From the NCBI GenBank assembly GCA_036346205.1, contig JARFJB010000002.1, positions 3,248,001 through 3,312,000 of the forward strand: a DNA stretch of 64,000 bases, written 5' to 3'. The notes under the pieces are model-generated. The model did not search any database. It was not told the origin of the DNA and was given only the letters and a program-made list of their open reading frames with translations. A program made the position numbers and the translations under genes. Origin of the DNA: Vesta saturnalis (lineage: Eukaryota > Arthropoda > Insecta > Coleoptera > Lampyridae). Shown here one piece after another: positions 1 through 10,434 of this stretch. Numbering within the stretch: the first letter of the stretch is position 1; every line of letters starts with the position of its first letter.

Positions 1-87
1 ATAGACACACCCTGTATTAACAATTATTTGTTCCTTTTGGCCAGAGAAATCAGCTGTTTTCGTTTTGGCCATCGAGTTTGTGTCACC

Positions 88-90
<3 letters not shown>
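1..90. mobile_element. Terminal fragment of a TA-target TIR transposon
   Basis: This stretch is the reverse complement, with few differences, of 55258-55350, the outer end of the long-TIR element described at 55258-57127. It carries the same landmarks: ACACCCTGTATTAACAATT, then TTGTTCCTTTTGGCCAGAG, then the terminal GTCACCCT. The element probably extends leftwards out of the window. Its end is followed directly by a (TA)n tract, as expected for an element inserting at TA. Confidence 0.75.

Positions 91-144
<54 letters not shown>
91..144. repeat. (TA)n microsatellite
   Basis: About 54 bp of uninterrupted TA that starts directly at the transposon end on its left. Tyr-Ile reading frames through it are artefacts. 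Confidence 0.97.
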
Positions 145-149
<5 letters not shown>

Positions 150-454
150 TGTATTTTATAATGCTTACAAATCACCAGTACTTAATAAAACTTGTGTTCA
201 ACTTAACCAAATTTTAATAAATTAGCGAAGACAGTATAATATAAATTCATTAATTTGAGTTGCTCATAATAGGTACACGAGAGAGTAAAAAATATAATTT
301 TTATTCTGTTAAGTACATTTATTATGAACAATAACTAACAATTTAATTTTTAATTTTATTTCTTAAATGATAGCTAAGGTGCACTATATTACCGACGAAA
401 CTAAATATTAGTTTGATAAGGATTCAACAGAGGCGCGCCAACTTGGTGTGAAAT
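145..454. other. No gene seen
   Basis: AT-rich sequence without a supported reading frame or recognised repeat. Confidence 0.6.
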
Positions 455-3410
455 ACAGTGACTCTACTACAAACAGTGGCGAAAAGCAGCGATTAGCTCC
501 GCCCATCCGCCATTAAAAGGCAACATTTTTGGTGGGTTTGTATGATTGGCACAGGAAATTGAAATGTTTTGTTTAAAATCGTTTATTTATGACGCATTTT
601 AATGAAATATGATATTTTAATTTGGTGTTTTATGAGAAACCCGAGTAGCTGCGATAATAAATCTTCGTTATAACTAAAAAATGGGTGTTTAGGACAGTTT
701 GAAAGATTAATAACTATGTTATTATCATTATACTAAGTATGTAATGATGATTTCTTAATGTAAGTTTGATATAGGGCGTTTTTAGCAGCTTTCTATAAAA
801 AATATTAATATTTTGAGTTTGAATAATGCTTAGTCTTAAAAACCATTTATTTGTAATATTAAGTGCATATTTTAGTAAGCTAATATTGTGTAAAACAATG
901 TAGCCTAAAAAACAAAACCAAGATAATGTGAGAAATGTATACCTATTTGATTCACATACAACATTATGCCTGTATACCTAGTTCATACTAAATTCTATTT
1001 ATTATTAAAGAGAATAATCACTAACTACTAAAATTTACTAACATAGTACAAACTAAAATAAACTAACTGAAACAAAACCCAAAAAATTTCCAGGGGGTGC
1101 ATATTTTCAACCAATATTTCATTAACCGCAGGTTTCAGAGCAATAACTATTCAATTCAAAGCCGACATCTACTTTATTATAGAGTACAACCAGTGACAAT
1201 TTTACTTGCAAACTTATCAATGTACTTCATTTTCTTTGAATAAATTTTTAATCTAAACGCAATATCTTTTACAATCCTTTCCTTTAGTTTATGACAATTA
1301 GGAACATCTAAATCTAAACTAATCATTTTTTCAAAAAAAAAAAAATTGTATGTTTATATTTTAACTTATTACTTACAATTGAGATATACTTTTGAAATAT
1401 AGTTTCCATTTCGACAAAAAAATAAAATAATATTTCAGTACAGAAAAACAAAGTATTTGCTTTAAACGTTTAATGTTTACAAACTTCGAAAAGTTTTTAT
1501 GTAACGGGAGGTGTTTTTGATACAACACTACTTAAACAAATTTTTGATGTTCGTTGAATAGTTTGTATCAAATACCCAGCAATGTTGTACAATGAATTAC
1601 TGTCATTGTAATTCAAAATAAGCCCAGAAAAATTAACGTTTTCGGGTACAGACACTTCACTATAACTTTCGTCACTCTTCGTGAGAGTGTCCAAGAATCC
1701 TGACAAAAATTCTCTTTCGTCTTCATCATAACTGCCACTATTTGGTTGCTTCAAATATTTGGAAACAGTAATTAATTTCAAATTATTTTTTTCCTGCATC
1801 GCATTCGGGACAAACACACTAAATAAATTCTCCAAGGAATCCTATGAAAACCTACTGGTCAAAACAAATTCGTATTTTTTTCTTCCCACAAATATTTATG
1901 TAATTCCAACATTGACTGTGTTGAAACAAGAGTGCCAGTTTGAGAAGGATTCCAAATATTTTTACCACCAACTTCCATGTATGTAAAAAGATCCATAAAA
2001 TCGTTTAAAAACTGAATTGTTTTTTCCTAAACTTCTAAATTAAATTTACTTATGCACAAGATACATGTCTTGAAGTCATGTAGAACCACCTCTCAACTTC
2101 ATCCAAAAACCTTGCTATTGTAAGATAGTCACGCTTCTGCTAGAAATTTCAATGCACTACTTACTGAATGATTTATTACATTAGTTGAAGTGGAAACCTT
2201 CATCTTGCTGAAGTATGTTGGTACGAGGTCTTCCTCTGATATTTTGAGAGCTAATTTAAAATGGAACTTCTCTACAAACTTTATTAGCTTTTCTATGTGA
2301 TGTCAATGGACTTCTGTGGAGGGCAGCCCAAAGTTCTCACATATTTCTTCTGGCAGATAGAATGCTCTTATTTGTCATGAGCATATTTTTTAAATTTTTG
2401 AACAGATGTGCCACATCTGCAGATATAAATGAAATTATCTTCTTTTAAAGGACTTTCTATTTTACATTTGAGTAACGAAAATCGCCCTGCCATTATTCCC
2501 CACGTTCTCCAAAGAGCTTGGTTACAAGCACCCTCCGCAAAATTTTGCGTTTAAAATTAAATTTAATGATGATAATAAAACGCATAATAAATTAAATACA
2601 AACGTATATATGTAAATGGACAACAATATAAGGGTCGGCTGCTAGACTTTTTCAAAAAAATTAAAACCTTAAAATAAAATTCTGCCTCCGTTATTTCTTT
2701 CTACGCAAGATTACCTTCATATTAAAAAAAATCATCGGAATCCCTCAAACGATGATCTCGCAATCTGCGTGAACTAAACTAAACTTCGGTATCTGCTATA
2801 GATAGTGTTATATATTCTGTTCGGTACTCAGTTATGTTTCTAATTTAAATCTTTACCTTACACAAACTTGAATAATCAATTGGTTTCCAGTTATCCCTTT
2901 TCATTTTAATCAACCACTCCTTTCTTCTAAAAGGATCATTCGGGAACTTTTTCATTAAAAATTCCTTTTTGACGGAGTTGCTACAATCTATAGCAGCACA
3001 ACCTGGCATGGTTGAGGAACCCCGAAAAAATGCAAAATAAATTATTCCGACAATAATTTTTAAGCTTACTACAAGAATATTTCATTATTATTTTTACTGC
3101 TTAATATGTAATACTTACAAAAAAAACTCCAAAATAGCGCGGCAACAAAACTGCGAATAAACAAAACAGTGTTTTACGTGGGACCCCGTTACACCACACA
3201 GTTTAATGTTATTATAACACTATATTTATTTACACTATATTTGCAAGAACTAAAGTTAGTATCAATAATTACGTTCTTATAACGCACTCTAAATACAGAA
3301 CACACGCTGCTCAAAGCGAAACAAAGAAAATTTGCCTCTTAATGGCGGCCGTGCACCACGTATCGATACATTGATTGTCGCCACTGTTTGTACTTTGCAG
3401 TAGTCACTGT
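455..3410 (-). mobile_element. P-superfamily DNA transposon, degenerate
   Basis: About 2.96 kb bounded by imperfect inverted repeats. The left end (455-545) and the reverse complement of the right end (about 3320-3410) share ACAGTGACT, then ACAAACAGTGGCGA, then CGCCATTAA(A/G)AGGCAA. Inside, on the minus strand, lie a THAP zinc-finger exon (3009-2857) and pieces of a P-type transposase down to about 1497. The order TIR, THAP, transposase, TIR fits the P superfamily. I did not find a clean 8-bp target duplication, so the exact ends are approximate. Stops and frameshifts show it is dead. Confidence 0.78.
1497..3009 (-). pseudogene. P-element/THAP9-like transposase relic
   Basis: Reading leftwards, an exon at 3009-2857 encodes 51 residues with the THAP pattern: an N-terminal MPGCAAIDC supplying C-x4-C, then FPNDPFRRKEWL, a Trp after about 10 residues, and SSLCK. 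It ends at AAG followed by GTAAAG, a good 5' splice site placed inside the LC-x-H motif, as in other THAP genes. Broken downstream pieces (about 2530-2040) read DVAHLFKNLKNML and LALKISEEDLVPTYFSKMKV, resembling the P/THAP9 catalytic core. The last open stretch (1835-1497, 112 residues) contains LYNIAGYLIQTIQR, like the C-terminal region. Several stops lie between the pieces. Family assignment rests on remembered motif patterns; a profile search would settle it. Confidence 0.78.
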
Positions 3411-3677
3411 AATTGTATGATATTGCAACCTCTTTTTTATTAGTTTCTTTATAGTGGTTACCATGATGACAACATCCCTTTGTCACTAATAAAAGTAAGC
3501 AGGTATCCATCAACCATAATAAATATGCGTGTATATTACCAACATAAAAAAAGGAAATGGAATTATTATAAACGTAAAATAGAAACAAAAATTATGCAAT
3601 GTTAATTTTATTTGTTGATTTTCACTTGAATATTGCATATGCAGAACGTCAGCCAAATGTAGATATCAAAAGTACGA

Positions 3678-3681
<4 letters not shown>

Positions 3682-3718
<37 letters not shown>
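3682..3718. repeat. (GA)n microsatellite
   Basis: About 37 bp of GA dinucleotides. Confidence 0.96.
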
Positions 3719-3721
<3 letters not shown>

Positions 3722-4372
3722 GTGAAGAAATGAGCCATACTAAAATCATTTGATGAAAACATTGATAGCTTTCATTCATTGATTATATAATCAGTACTGT
3801 AATAATAAACAAAATGATTTATGTTATACTGAGTTATGCTATATTTGCAATGAAAAATTTTTGCAGGATGCAGTCAATCGTCTGCATATAAAAAATACGA
3901 TTGTGGCAGCTGATAATAAAATGAACATGCGAGTTAATTTTGATTTGTAGTTTTATCGTGGAACTTTATGGTACACTTTTATACATATGTGTCATCTCAA
4001 GTACACCAAAAGTACGTTTGGTTTCCCGTAAAGAACATATTTAAAGCACTTATATTATTGAGTAGTTCAAACGTAATTTAATAGTTCAAATTAATGTATT
4101 TTCTCCATAGTTCTAACATAGTTTTGGCACAGCAATTGTTTTATATACTGTGGTTTTGGTTTAAACAAACTTTAGATAATTTGTAAAAATTCTCATTTTA
4201 ATTTAACAAAAATTGGAACTCATACGTAAGTGAACAACTTTATTCACATACGTACAATGATTTTACAAAAAACTCTTCTATTTTCAACCTTTGTAGTAGG
4301 GTAGGTTTTGTAAAATTTGAGGTTAGAAGTTTTAGTCTTAAATGAATTTTAAAACATCCATATTTTTCACGC
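3719..4372. other. 5' flank or intron of the CutA gene
   Basis: No coding signal. If the acceptor at 4384 is used, this is intron sequence. Otherwise it contains the promoter, for which no clear TATA or initiator can be singled out in such AT-rich DNA. Confidence 0.4.
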
Positions 4373-4384
4373 GATTTTCCACAG
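4373..4384 (+). promoter_or_regulatory. Candidate 3' splice site upstream of CutA
   Basis: GATTTTCCACAG ends at 4384, 34 bases before the first ATG of the CutA frame. The frame stays open across it but has no ATG before an in-frame stop at 4350-4352. Either translation starts at 4419, or an upstream exon, perhaps coding a signal or transit peptide, is joined here. Confidence 0.45.
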
Positions 4385-4418
4385 GTTGTGGAGAAGAAAT
4401 TTAGTACTAACTAAAGAG

Positions 4419-4799
4419 ATGTCTGGTGAATGTTCAGCAAGTAATAGTTCATATATATCAGGAACACATTCTGTTGCTTATGTTACGATTGACACTGAAG
4501 ATAAAGCAAAAAAAATAGCACATGGAATAGTTAGTAATAAGTTAGCAGCTTGCGTTAATATAATTCCCAAGATATTGTCCATTTATGAATGGGAAGGTAC
4601 AGTAAATGAAGAACCCGAAGTTCTTATGATGATTAAAACTAGAACATCAAAAGTTGATGCATTAACCCAATATGTCAAAGCTAATCACCCATATACAGTT
4701 TGTGAGGTGATATCTATTCCTATTACTAATGGAAATGACGCTTATTTAAAATGGATTGGTGATATTGTACCACAATCTCATTGTAAAACTAATAATTAA
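4419..4799 (+). CDS. CutA: CutA-family protein (divalent cation tolerance/CUTA homologue)
   Basis: An intact 126-residue frame from the ATG at 4419 to the stop at 4797-4799. After about 17 variable residues the CutA core begins with SVAYVTIDTEDKAKKIAHGI. Family hallmarks follow: NKLAACVNIIPKI, SIYEWEG, a run of acidic residues before EVLMMIKT, HPYTVCEVISIPI, and YLKWI. The length matches the small ferredoxin-like trimeric CutA fold, complete from strand 1 to the C-terminal helix. Bacterial CutA is linked to copper and other divalent cation tolerance; animal CUTA has been linked to membrane anchoring of acetylcholinesterase. Which role applies here cannot be read from the sequence. Start choice: 4419 is the only ATG, but the frame is open back to 4353 across a possible splice acceptor, so an N-terminal exon may be missing. 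It is the only undamaged conserved gene in the window. Confidence 0.93.
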   Translation: MSGECSASNSSYISGTHSVAYVTIDTEDKAKKIAHGIVSNKLAACVNIIPKILSIYEWEGTVNEEPEVLMMIKTRTSKVDALTQYVKANHPYTVCEVISIPITNGNDAYLKWIGDIVPQSHCKTNN

Positions 4800-4826
4800 C
4801 TCCTTTTATTTATTCCACAAAATTGT

Positions 4827-4832
4827 AATAAA
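4827..4832 (+). promoter_or_regulatory. Polyadenylation signal of CutA
   Basis: AATAAA lies 28 bases after the stop codon, a suitable place for 3' end formation. Confidence 0.7.
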
Positions 4833-5307
4833 TACATTATACCGTAGAATTAGGAATGTACTTTTTTAGTTACATGATTGTGGGATGATGTATTAACAGC
4901 TCCATGATAAAGCTTTTATTTTACATTTTTGTTTAATATAATATTTGCCAATGAAACAGGTATGGATTCAATGAGTGTAGAGCACTAATAGAATGTGAGT
5001 GCAGCTATTGTTTCACAAGTCATATCCTTAATTATTTTAAACTTAATAGTTTAATTTTGATAGCAACTGACCATAGTAAGGTGATAAAAATTATTTCTGC
5101 TGTAATAGGCATCTAACTAAGGAATTTACTATATTTTATTTTACCAAATTAGATCATTTGATATTGAATTATGGTCTTTTACAAGTAATATATAACATCA
5201 GTACATATGTAATTGTTGGAAATGATGCTGAGATAATTAATGATTTTTGGATTATAGTGTTCTATATAGTGCTTGCACGAGTGTTAATTGTGGATCGAAA
5301 AACTATG
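4833..5307. other. No gene seen
   Basis: Intergenic sequence between CutA and the mariner relic. Short open frames here match nothing I recognise. Confidence 0.5.
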
Positions 5308-6110
5308 ACATTTTTACTACTCTGTCCGAGGTACCTCCAAAGCCAGTACTTTGAAAGCTTCAACGACCTCTTCAGGTGCTTTTTATTTTTGATGTTTTCA
5401 ATGATAAAAAGTCATTGGGAGACGGATCAGGCAAATAGGAGCAATGACTGCTCAAAAATTCTGTAGTTTGTCGGGCTGTGTGCGCACTTGAATTGTCATG
5501 ATACAGAACTATTCACTTATTTATATATATTGTTTTTTCTAATTTCACCGATCACTTGGGGGAGACAAAATTGAAGTATACCAATCAGCAGTAACTGTTC
5601 TTCTACCTTCCGATCCAACATGAGCGGTTTATCCGAAAAAACAAGCAATCATTTTCTTTGAAACGCTTCGCTTTTGTTGGTTTAGGTTTATTTTGGAACA
5701 CCCATACAGATGAGTGCTGTTTAGTTTCAGGCTCATATGAATACATCCATATTTTGTCCATGGTCAAATTTTTTAAGCAGTTCCTTGTACCACTTGACAT
5801 GTGCTTTTTTTTGAGCTTCTGTCTGATTGTGAGGAATCCAATGACTACAAAGCTTCCTGACAGTGAAATGTTGTTTCTAAATGGTATGTATTTATTTCGC
5901 CTCAACTCCTAAGGCTGTATCTTACTGTATGTTGTATGTCGATCTGATTTTGTATAGAGTCACAAAAGTGACATCAAAAGTAGATTTTCCACGTCTGAAT
6001 TCTGCAAACCAGTTGTAGACCATGGTTTTGGACGGTGATTTATCACCAAACAACAACTTTAGTTTTTCCACACATAACGAAAGTCATAAAAAAATCACGT
6101 TTCGAAAAAT
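5308..6110 (-). pseudogene. Mariner transposase fossil
   Basis: Read right to left, the N-terminal part (about 6090-5985) gives CVEKLKLLFGDKSPSKTMVY and NWFAEFRRGKSTF, the mariner helix-turn-helix. The middle (about 5770-5680) gives MYSYEPETKQHSSVWVFQNK followed by KPTK, matching the mariner segment after the first catalytic Asp; that Asp region has decayed to MDKIWMY. The 3' part (about 5440-5320) still shows LPDPSPNDF, the third-Asp motif. Many frameshifts and stops. Terminal repeats were not identified, so element ends are unknown. Confidence 0.85.
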
Positions 6111-7154
6111 ATTAATTTTTTCACAAACTTACTACTGACATGAAACTGCTCTGTTTACAATCAAACTGTCAGTTGTACTAGTGCTATAAAATGTCACATT
6201 TTTCGATTATGACAATTGCAGAATCTTAGCATTACAAGGAGTGCTTGATTTCGCGAACTTTAGGAGTGATCCTCGTATATAACGAGCTCTTACGCCTAAT
6301 TCAACATCCTCATTGACATGTTGTTTTGATTATAGAAAATGTATCACATTTAGTGTTTTCTTTGTGAAGGATTCGCTCACAGAGAGCAAAAGAATGCACC
6401 TAATATAACAATTCATATTGGTCCTTAACTGGCCTAGTACCTATTTGTCACAAATTGAGGTCCTGTTCGGCTGTTCGAGATTACAGAATAAGTGGTTCAA
6501 CCTTTTTCTAACATGTCTTCACTTATTGATATTATACTGATTAAATATGTATCTATCTATACCTCTGACCCCTATTGGGTCAAATGTCAACATTTTATGC
6601 ACACAGTATATACCGGGTGTTACAAAAAAGTAGGCCAATCCGTTAACCACATATTCTTTGGGACAAAATAAGGAGACTTTTCTTATGTCACTTTTCATTT
6701 GAACACTTCCTTTTCGATATACAGAGTGTTAAACTTCACTTTTTAAAAGTGTATTTTTTTATTATCTCTGGTGTGTTTTAAGATATCGTTTTCAAATTTG
6801 GTACAAATCTTACTCTTTTCTAAGTGCACCTTCTGTATGATTTTAAGTAAAAAATACAAAGAACTAATAGAAAAATAAGAGGGGTGTGGTAACCTTTAAC
6901 CCCCCATTTTTTTCTGACGAACGCCTATGAACGTCGCATCCATTTTTTATAGTAGTTTGATGATTTATCTAAGTTTTTTGGCTCTTGTAAACTTTTGATT
7001 TGATGCTTCCTTTATGACATACTTTTAGTTATTCGACTAGGTGTTGCGATTTTTTTAACAATTTTTTTATTTTATTAATCAGAATACATTCATAATAATA
7101 ACTTAAAACAATCAATTGTGCTAATAATTATAATACGAAGTTGGATACAAATAA

Positions 7155-8239
7155 TTAAATTAAATGTTCGATGTGTCCACCGCCTTCGCGAATGCACCTT
7201 CTGGCTCTTTTTATAACTGAAAACCGAATATTTTGGAAAATATTCGGTTTCAATCAAAATACCTCTGCACCTTCTGCGATGCGATCCCTCAATTGATTTT
7301 GATTTATTATTGGAACCGTATAAACAAAATCTTTCATGAATCTCCAAAAACTGAAGTCCAGTGGATTTAAGTCGGGGGAACGAGGTGGCCAATGAATAGG
7401 CGCACCCTGTCCCGGACCAATTCAGTGATTAGGGAAATATTGATTCAAGTGATCCCGAACATTATTGCCATAATGTGGCGGAGCTCCGTCAAGTTGAAAC
7501 CACATGTTTTGACGTACGTCATCATGTAAATTTGTAAACTCATTTTATAAAAAAAATAAAAAATGTTCGGCATTTAAGTTTGGTGGCAAAAATACCGGAC
7601 CTAAAAGAAAATTGTCTAAAATTCCTGGCCACACGTTTACTTTAAAATTTCCTTGATGACTGGTCTCTACAAGAGCTCTTGGATTTTCATCTGCCCAAAC
7701 ATGGGTGTTGTGGATATTTGTTATACCATTTCACGTAAAGGTAGCTTCATCCGAAAATAAAATGGATCTAACAAACCGGCGGTTACGGTTATTTTCATTA
7801 CAGAGCCAGTTGCAAAAGATGTTTCTTGCCTGAAAATCTTGCGGCAATACGTTTGCCTAATTTATATTATTTCCAATCTGTCGAGCTATAATCCTAGTAC
7901 TAGTACCCGGATTTTGTTCAACTATTTGCAAAATTTGGTCCCCTTGATTTGGTGTAATTTTACATGGCCGCCCACATGTTCCCATTCGTTGTTGTTTGAA
8001 TTTTCCAGTGTCTCTTAGGCGGCGTACTAAGCTTAAGAAAAATTTCCTTTTTGGGTGATACCGATTTGGATACATTTCTGCATAACGCCTTGAAGCTAAA
8101 CTAGCACTAGAATCACATTTTCCTAAAGTGAGAATGATGATTCAAAATGTACAATCTAGAGATTTTATTTGAAATCTTACCCATAATTAAAATCATATGT
8201 CATTCCAGAAAATTCCAAAATATTCTCTCTATTGGCCAT
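7155..8239 (-). pseudogene. DDE transposase relic (Tc1/mariner superfamily, long D-D spacing)
   Basis: A possible first exon starts at 8239 (MANRENILEFSG) and stops at GTAAGA; a 58-bp GT-AG intron (8123-8180) would join it to KCDSSASLASRRYAE. The joined phase is off by one, so a lesion or a wrong join exists. The helix-turn-helix follows (8075-7857: RYHPKRKFFLSLVRRLRDTG, then GRPCKI, QNPGTSTRIIARQIG). The catalytic part reads DEATFT, NIHNTHVWADENPR, NFKVNVWPGILDN, FQLDGAPPHY, PIHWPPRSPDLNPLDF, and the end is REGGGHIEHLI with TAA at 7155-7157. Two or three stops interrupt it. All three candidate acidic residues are still present. Close relatives in this window sit at 25749, 55700 and 60700. 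Confidence 0.85.
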
Positions 8240-8359
8240 ACCTTATTATTCAGTTTAGCGTTTGAACTCAATAGTCGTTCGAAATTTTTACAGCGATTAA
8301 TTTGACAAACATTTGACAAGACGTATAAAAAATATTAGGTTTTCAATTATTTAAAAAAA

Positions 8360-8480
8360 TAAAAAGGTGCAATCGCGAAGGCTGTGGACGCATCGAACAT
8401 TTTTTTTGTATGCGACGTAGTATTGAATTATTAACTCAACTGATTGTTTTAAGCCATTATTATGGATTTATTTTTAACTA
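8360..8480 (+). repeat. Third copy of the transposase 3' end
   Basis: Contains GGTGCAATCGCGAAGG, then GTGGACGCATCGAACATT, then TTGATTGT-like TTGTTTTAAGCCATTATTAT. This parallels the right arm at about 8875-8990 of the same element but is more diverged. It lies between the transposase 5' end and the right arm. Confidence 0.7.
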
Positions 8481-9434
8481 AGCTTCTATGGGTAACTTTG
8501 TTATTATAACAGTTACAGAGTCGGTTAAATTAGCAATATTGGGCAGAATTTCAAGACCAATCAAATGACGTTTTGAGTTTTGATCAGTGTTGCCAATTTT
8601 CGTAGTTATTTAAAAAAAACTAAAAATGAGCCGAATTTTCAAACTCAAATATCTTTGAAACCGTTGCAAATAAAGCTAAAACACAAGAGAAGTAATTGAC
8701 AGATATTGTTACGATCTTTAAGATAAGCCTATTTTTAAATTTATTTTGCATAATAAATAATAATAAATCAAAATCAATTGAGAGATCGCATCGCAGAAGG
8801 TGCAGAGGTATTTAGATTGAAACCGAATATTTTCCAAAATATTCGGTTTTCAGTTATAAAAAGAGCCAGAAGGTGCATTCGCGAAGGCGGTGGACATATC
8901 GAACATTTAATTTAATTATTTGCATCCAACTTCGTATTATAATTATTAGCACAATTGATTGTTTTAAGTTATTATTATGAATTTATTCTGATCAATAAAA
9001 TAAAAAAATCGCAACACGTAGTCGAATAACTAAAAGTATGTCATAAAGGAAGCATCAAATCAAAAGTTTACAAGAGCCAAAAAAGTTAGATAAATCATCA
9101 AACTACTATAAAAAATAGATGCGACGTTCATAGGTGTTCGTCAGAAAAAATGGGGGGTTAAAGGTTACCACACCCCTTTTATTTTACTATTAGTTCTTTG
9201 AATTTTTTACTTAAAATCATACAGACGGTGCACTTAGAAAAGAGTAAGATTTGTACCAAATTTGAAAACGATATCTTAAAAAACACCAGAGATAATAAAA
9301 AAATACACTTCTAAAAAGTGAAGTTTGGCACCCTGTATATCGAAAAGGAAGCGTTCAAATGAAAAGTGACATAAGAAAGTCCTCTTATTTTGTCCCAAAG
9401 AATATGTGCTTAACGGATTGGTCTACTTTTTAAA

Positions 9435-9437
<3 letters not shown>

Positions 9438-9504
<67 letters not shown>
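9438..9504. repeat. (TA)n microsatellite
   Basis: About 66 bp of TA starting exactly where the transposon right arm ends. Confidence 0.97.
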
Positions 9505-9517
<13 letters not shown>

Positions 9518-9640
9518 GTGTGCGTGCGTGTGCGTGTGCGTGTGCGTGTGCGTGTGTGTGTGTGTGTGTGGTGCGTGCGTGCGTGTCGTGCGTGTGCGTT
9601 GTGCGTGTGTAGGCGCGCGCTGTGTGTGTACATATTGTAC
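9505..9640. repeat. (TG)n / (GTGC)n compound microsatellite
   Basis: TG repeats with interspersed GTGC and GTGCG units directly after the TA array. Cys-Val and Thr-His reading frames here are artefacts. Confidence 0.95.
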
Positions 9641-10434
9641 TTGAATTTTAATGTAAGTAAATTTTGCCTTGGCGGCGCTTAGCAGTCCAGAACGTTTCAT
9701 TTTTATTGTTACGGTAAAGACTTTGTCACATTTACAACTAACGCTTTATGATTTTCAAGGAACTTAAAGTCTGTTTATTTAAGTTTACTTGATAGTTTAA
9801 TTTACATAAAATTTTGTTTTGGTTTTTCCACAGAAAGCACCATTTTGTTCTGTTATAGTTTCTATTTAATGGGTAATACCAATACTCAACTGCCAACGCT
9901 CTTTCTAATCGTTATTGGGAAGTTAAATTCGTTTCAAATAACATTTTAGAAAAGTCCGGTTTCAAGTTCTTTTAGTAGGTAGTTTGTTCTATCAAATTAA
10001 ATATTCTGTCTTAAATTTGTTTTTTAAGTTCAAAGAAATATATATTTTCTATTATAATCAAATTAATAATTTAAGGTGGGTAAAACAAATCTTAAGGGCT
10101 TTCACCCACTCTTCAAGAGCCTAATAACGAGTGGTAATTTTTACATTTAATCTAAACAGGTGCCGGGAAAATGGGTAAATCAAATAGAATATGTACAAAT
10201 TAAAATAAAAGTTGGTTGAATTGGAGTCATCAGTTAATAGTGATGTCCACAAAACATGAGGAAAACGCAATAATAGAAAAATTAACAAATAACGAGTCGT
10301 TTGAATTGTGAAAATTTTAATCTTAATTGTTTTTAAAGCACACGGTTCATTATACGATATCGCATAAATTGCGGTAAAAATAAGTATATTTAATACAGAA
10401 TAATGATAAAAGAGTAAACTCTGAAATGGAATCT
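9641..10434. other. No gene seen
   Basis: No supported gene or repeat. It may include the 5' part of the retrotransposon whose gag fragment follows, but no LTR or primer-binding site could be identified. Confidence 0.45.

Larger units (their letters stand above)
6612..9438 (-). mobile_element. Tc1/mariner-like element with arms of nearly 700 bp
   Basis: The left arm (6612 to about 7305) and right arm (about 8765-9438) are inverted copies. Both contain AGTAG(G/A)CCAATCCGTTAA, TTCTTTGGGACAAAATAA, TGGGGGGTTAAAGGTTACC and the start of the right arm's REGGG-type coding segment. The transposase relic lies between and inside the left arm on the minus strand. Terminal bases are XXCGGGTGTT-like on the left, next to TA, and the right end runs into (TA)n, so the insertion target was probably TA. 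The right arm repeats the 3' end of the transposase gene, suggesting an inverted duplication rather than simple long TIRs. Confidence 0.85.

Noticed and set aside
3289..3588. 99-residue open frame on the minus strand
   Set aside because: It overlaps the right inverted repeat of the P element and has no recognisable domain.
9406..9700. Open frames reading Tyr-Ile, Cys-Val or Thr-His repeats
   Set aside because: They are translations of TA and TG microsatellites. The same applies at 28-225, 18477-18770, 22267-22533, 27569-27784, 31782-32123, 44270-44767, 47707-48430, 54165-54347, 57063-57281, 58223-58624 and 59585-59821.
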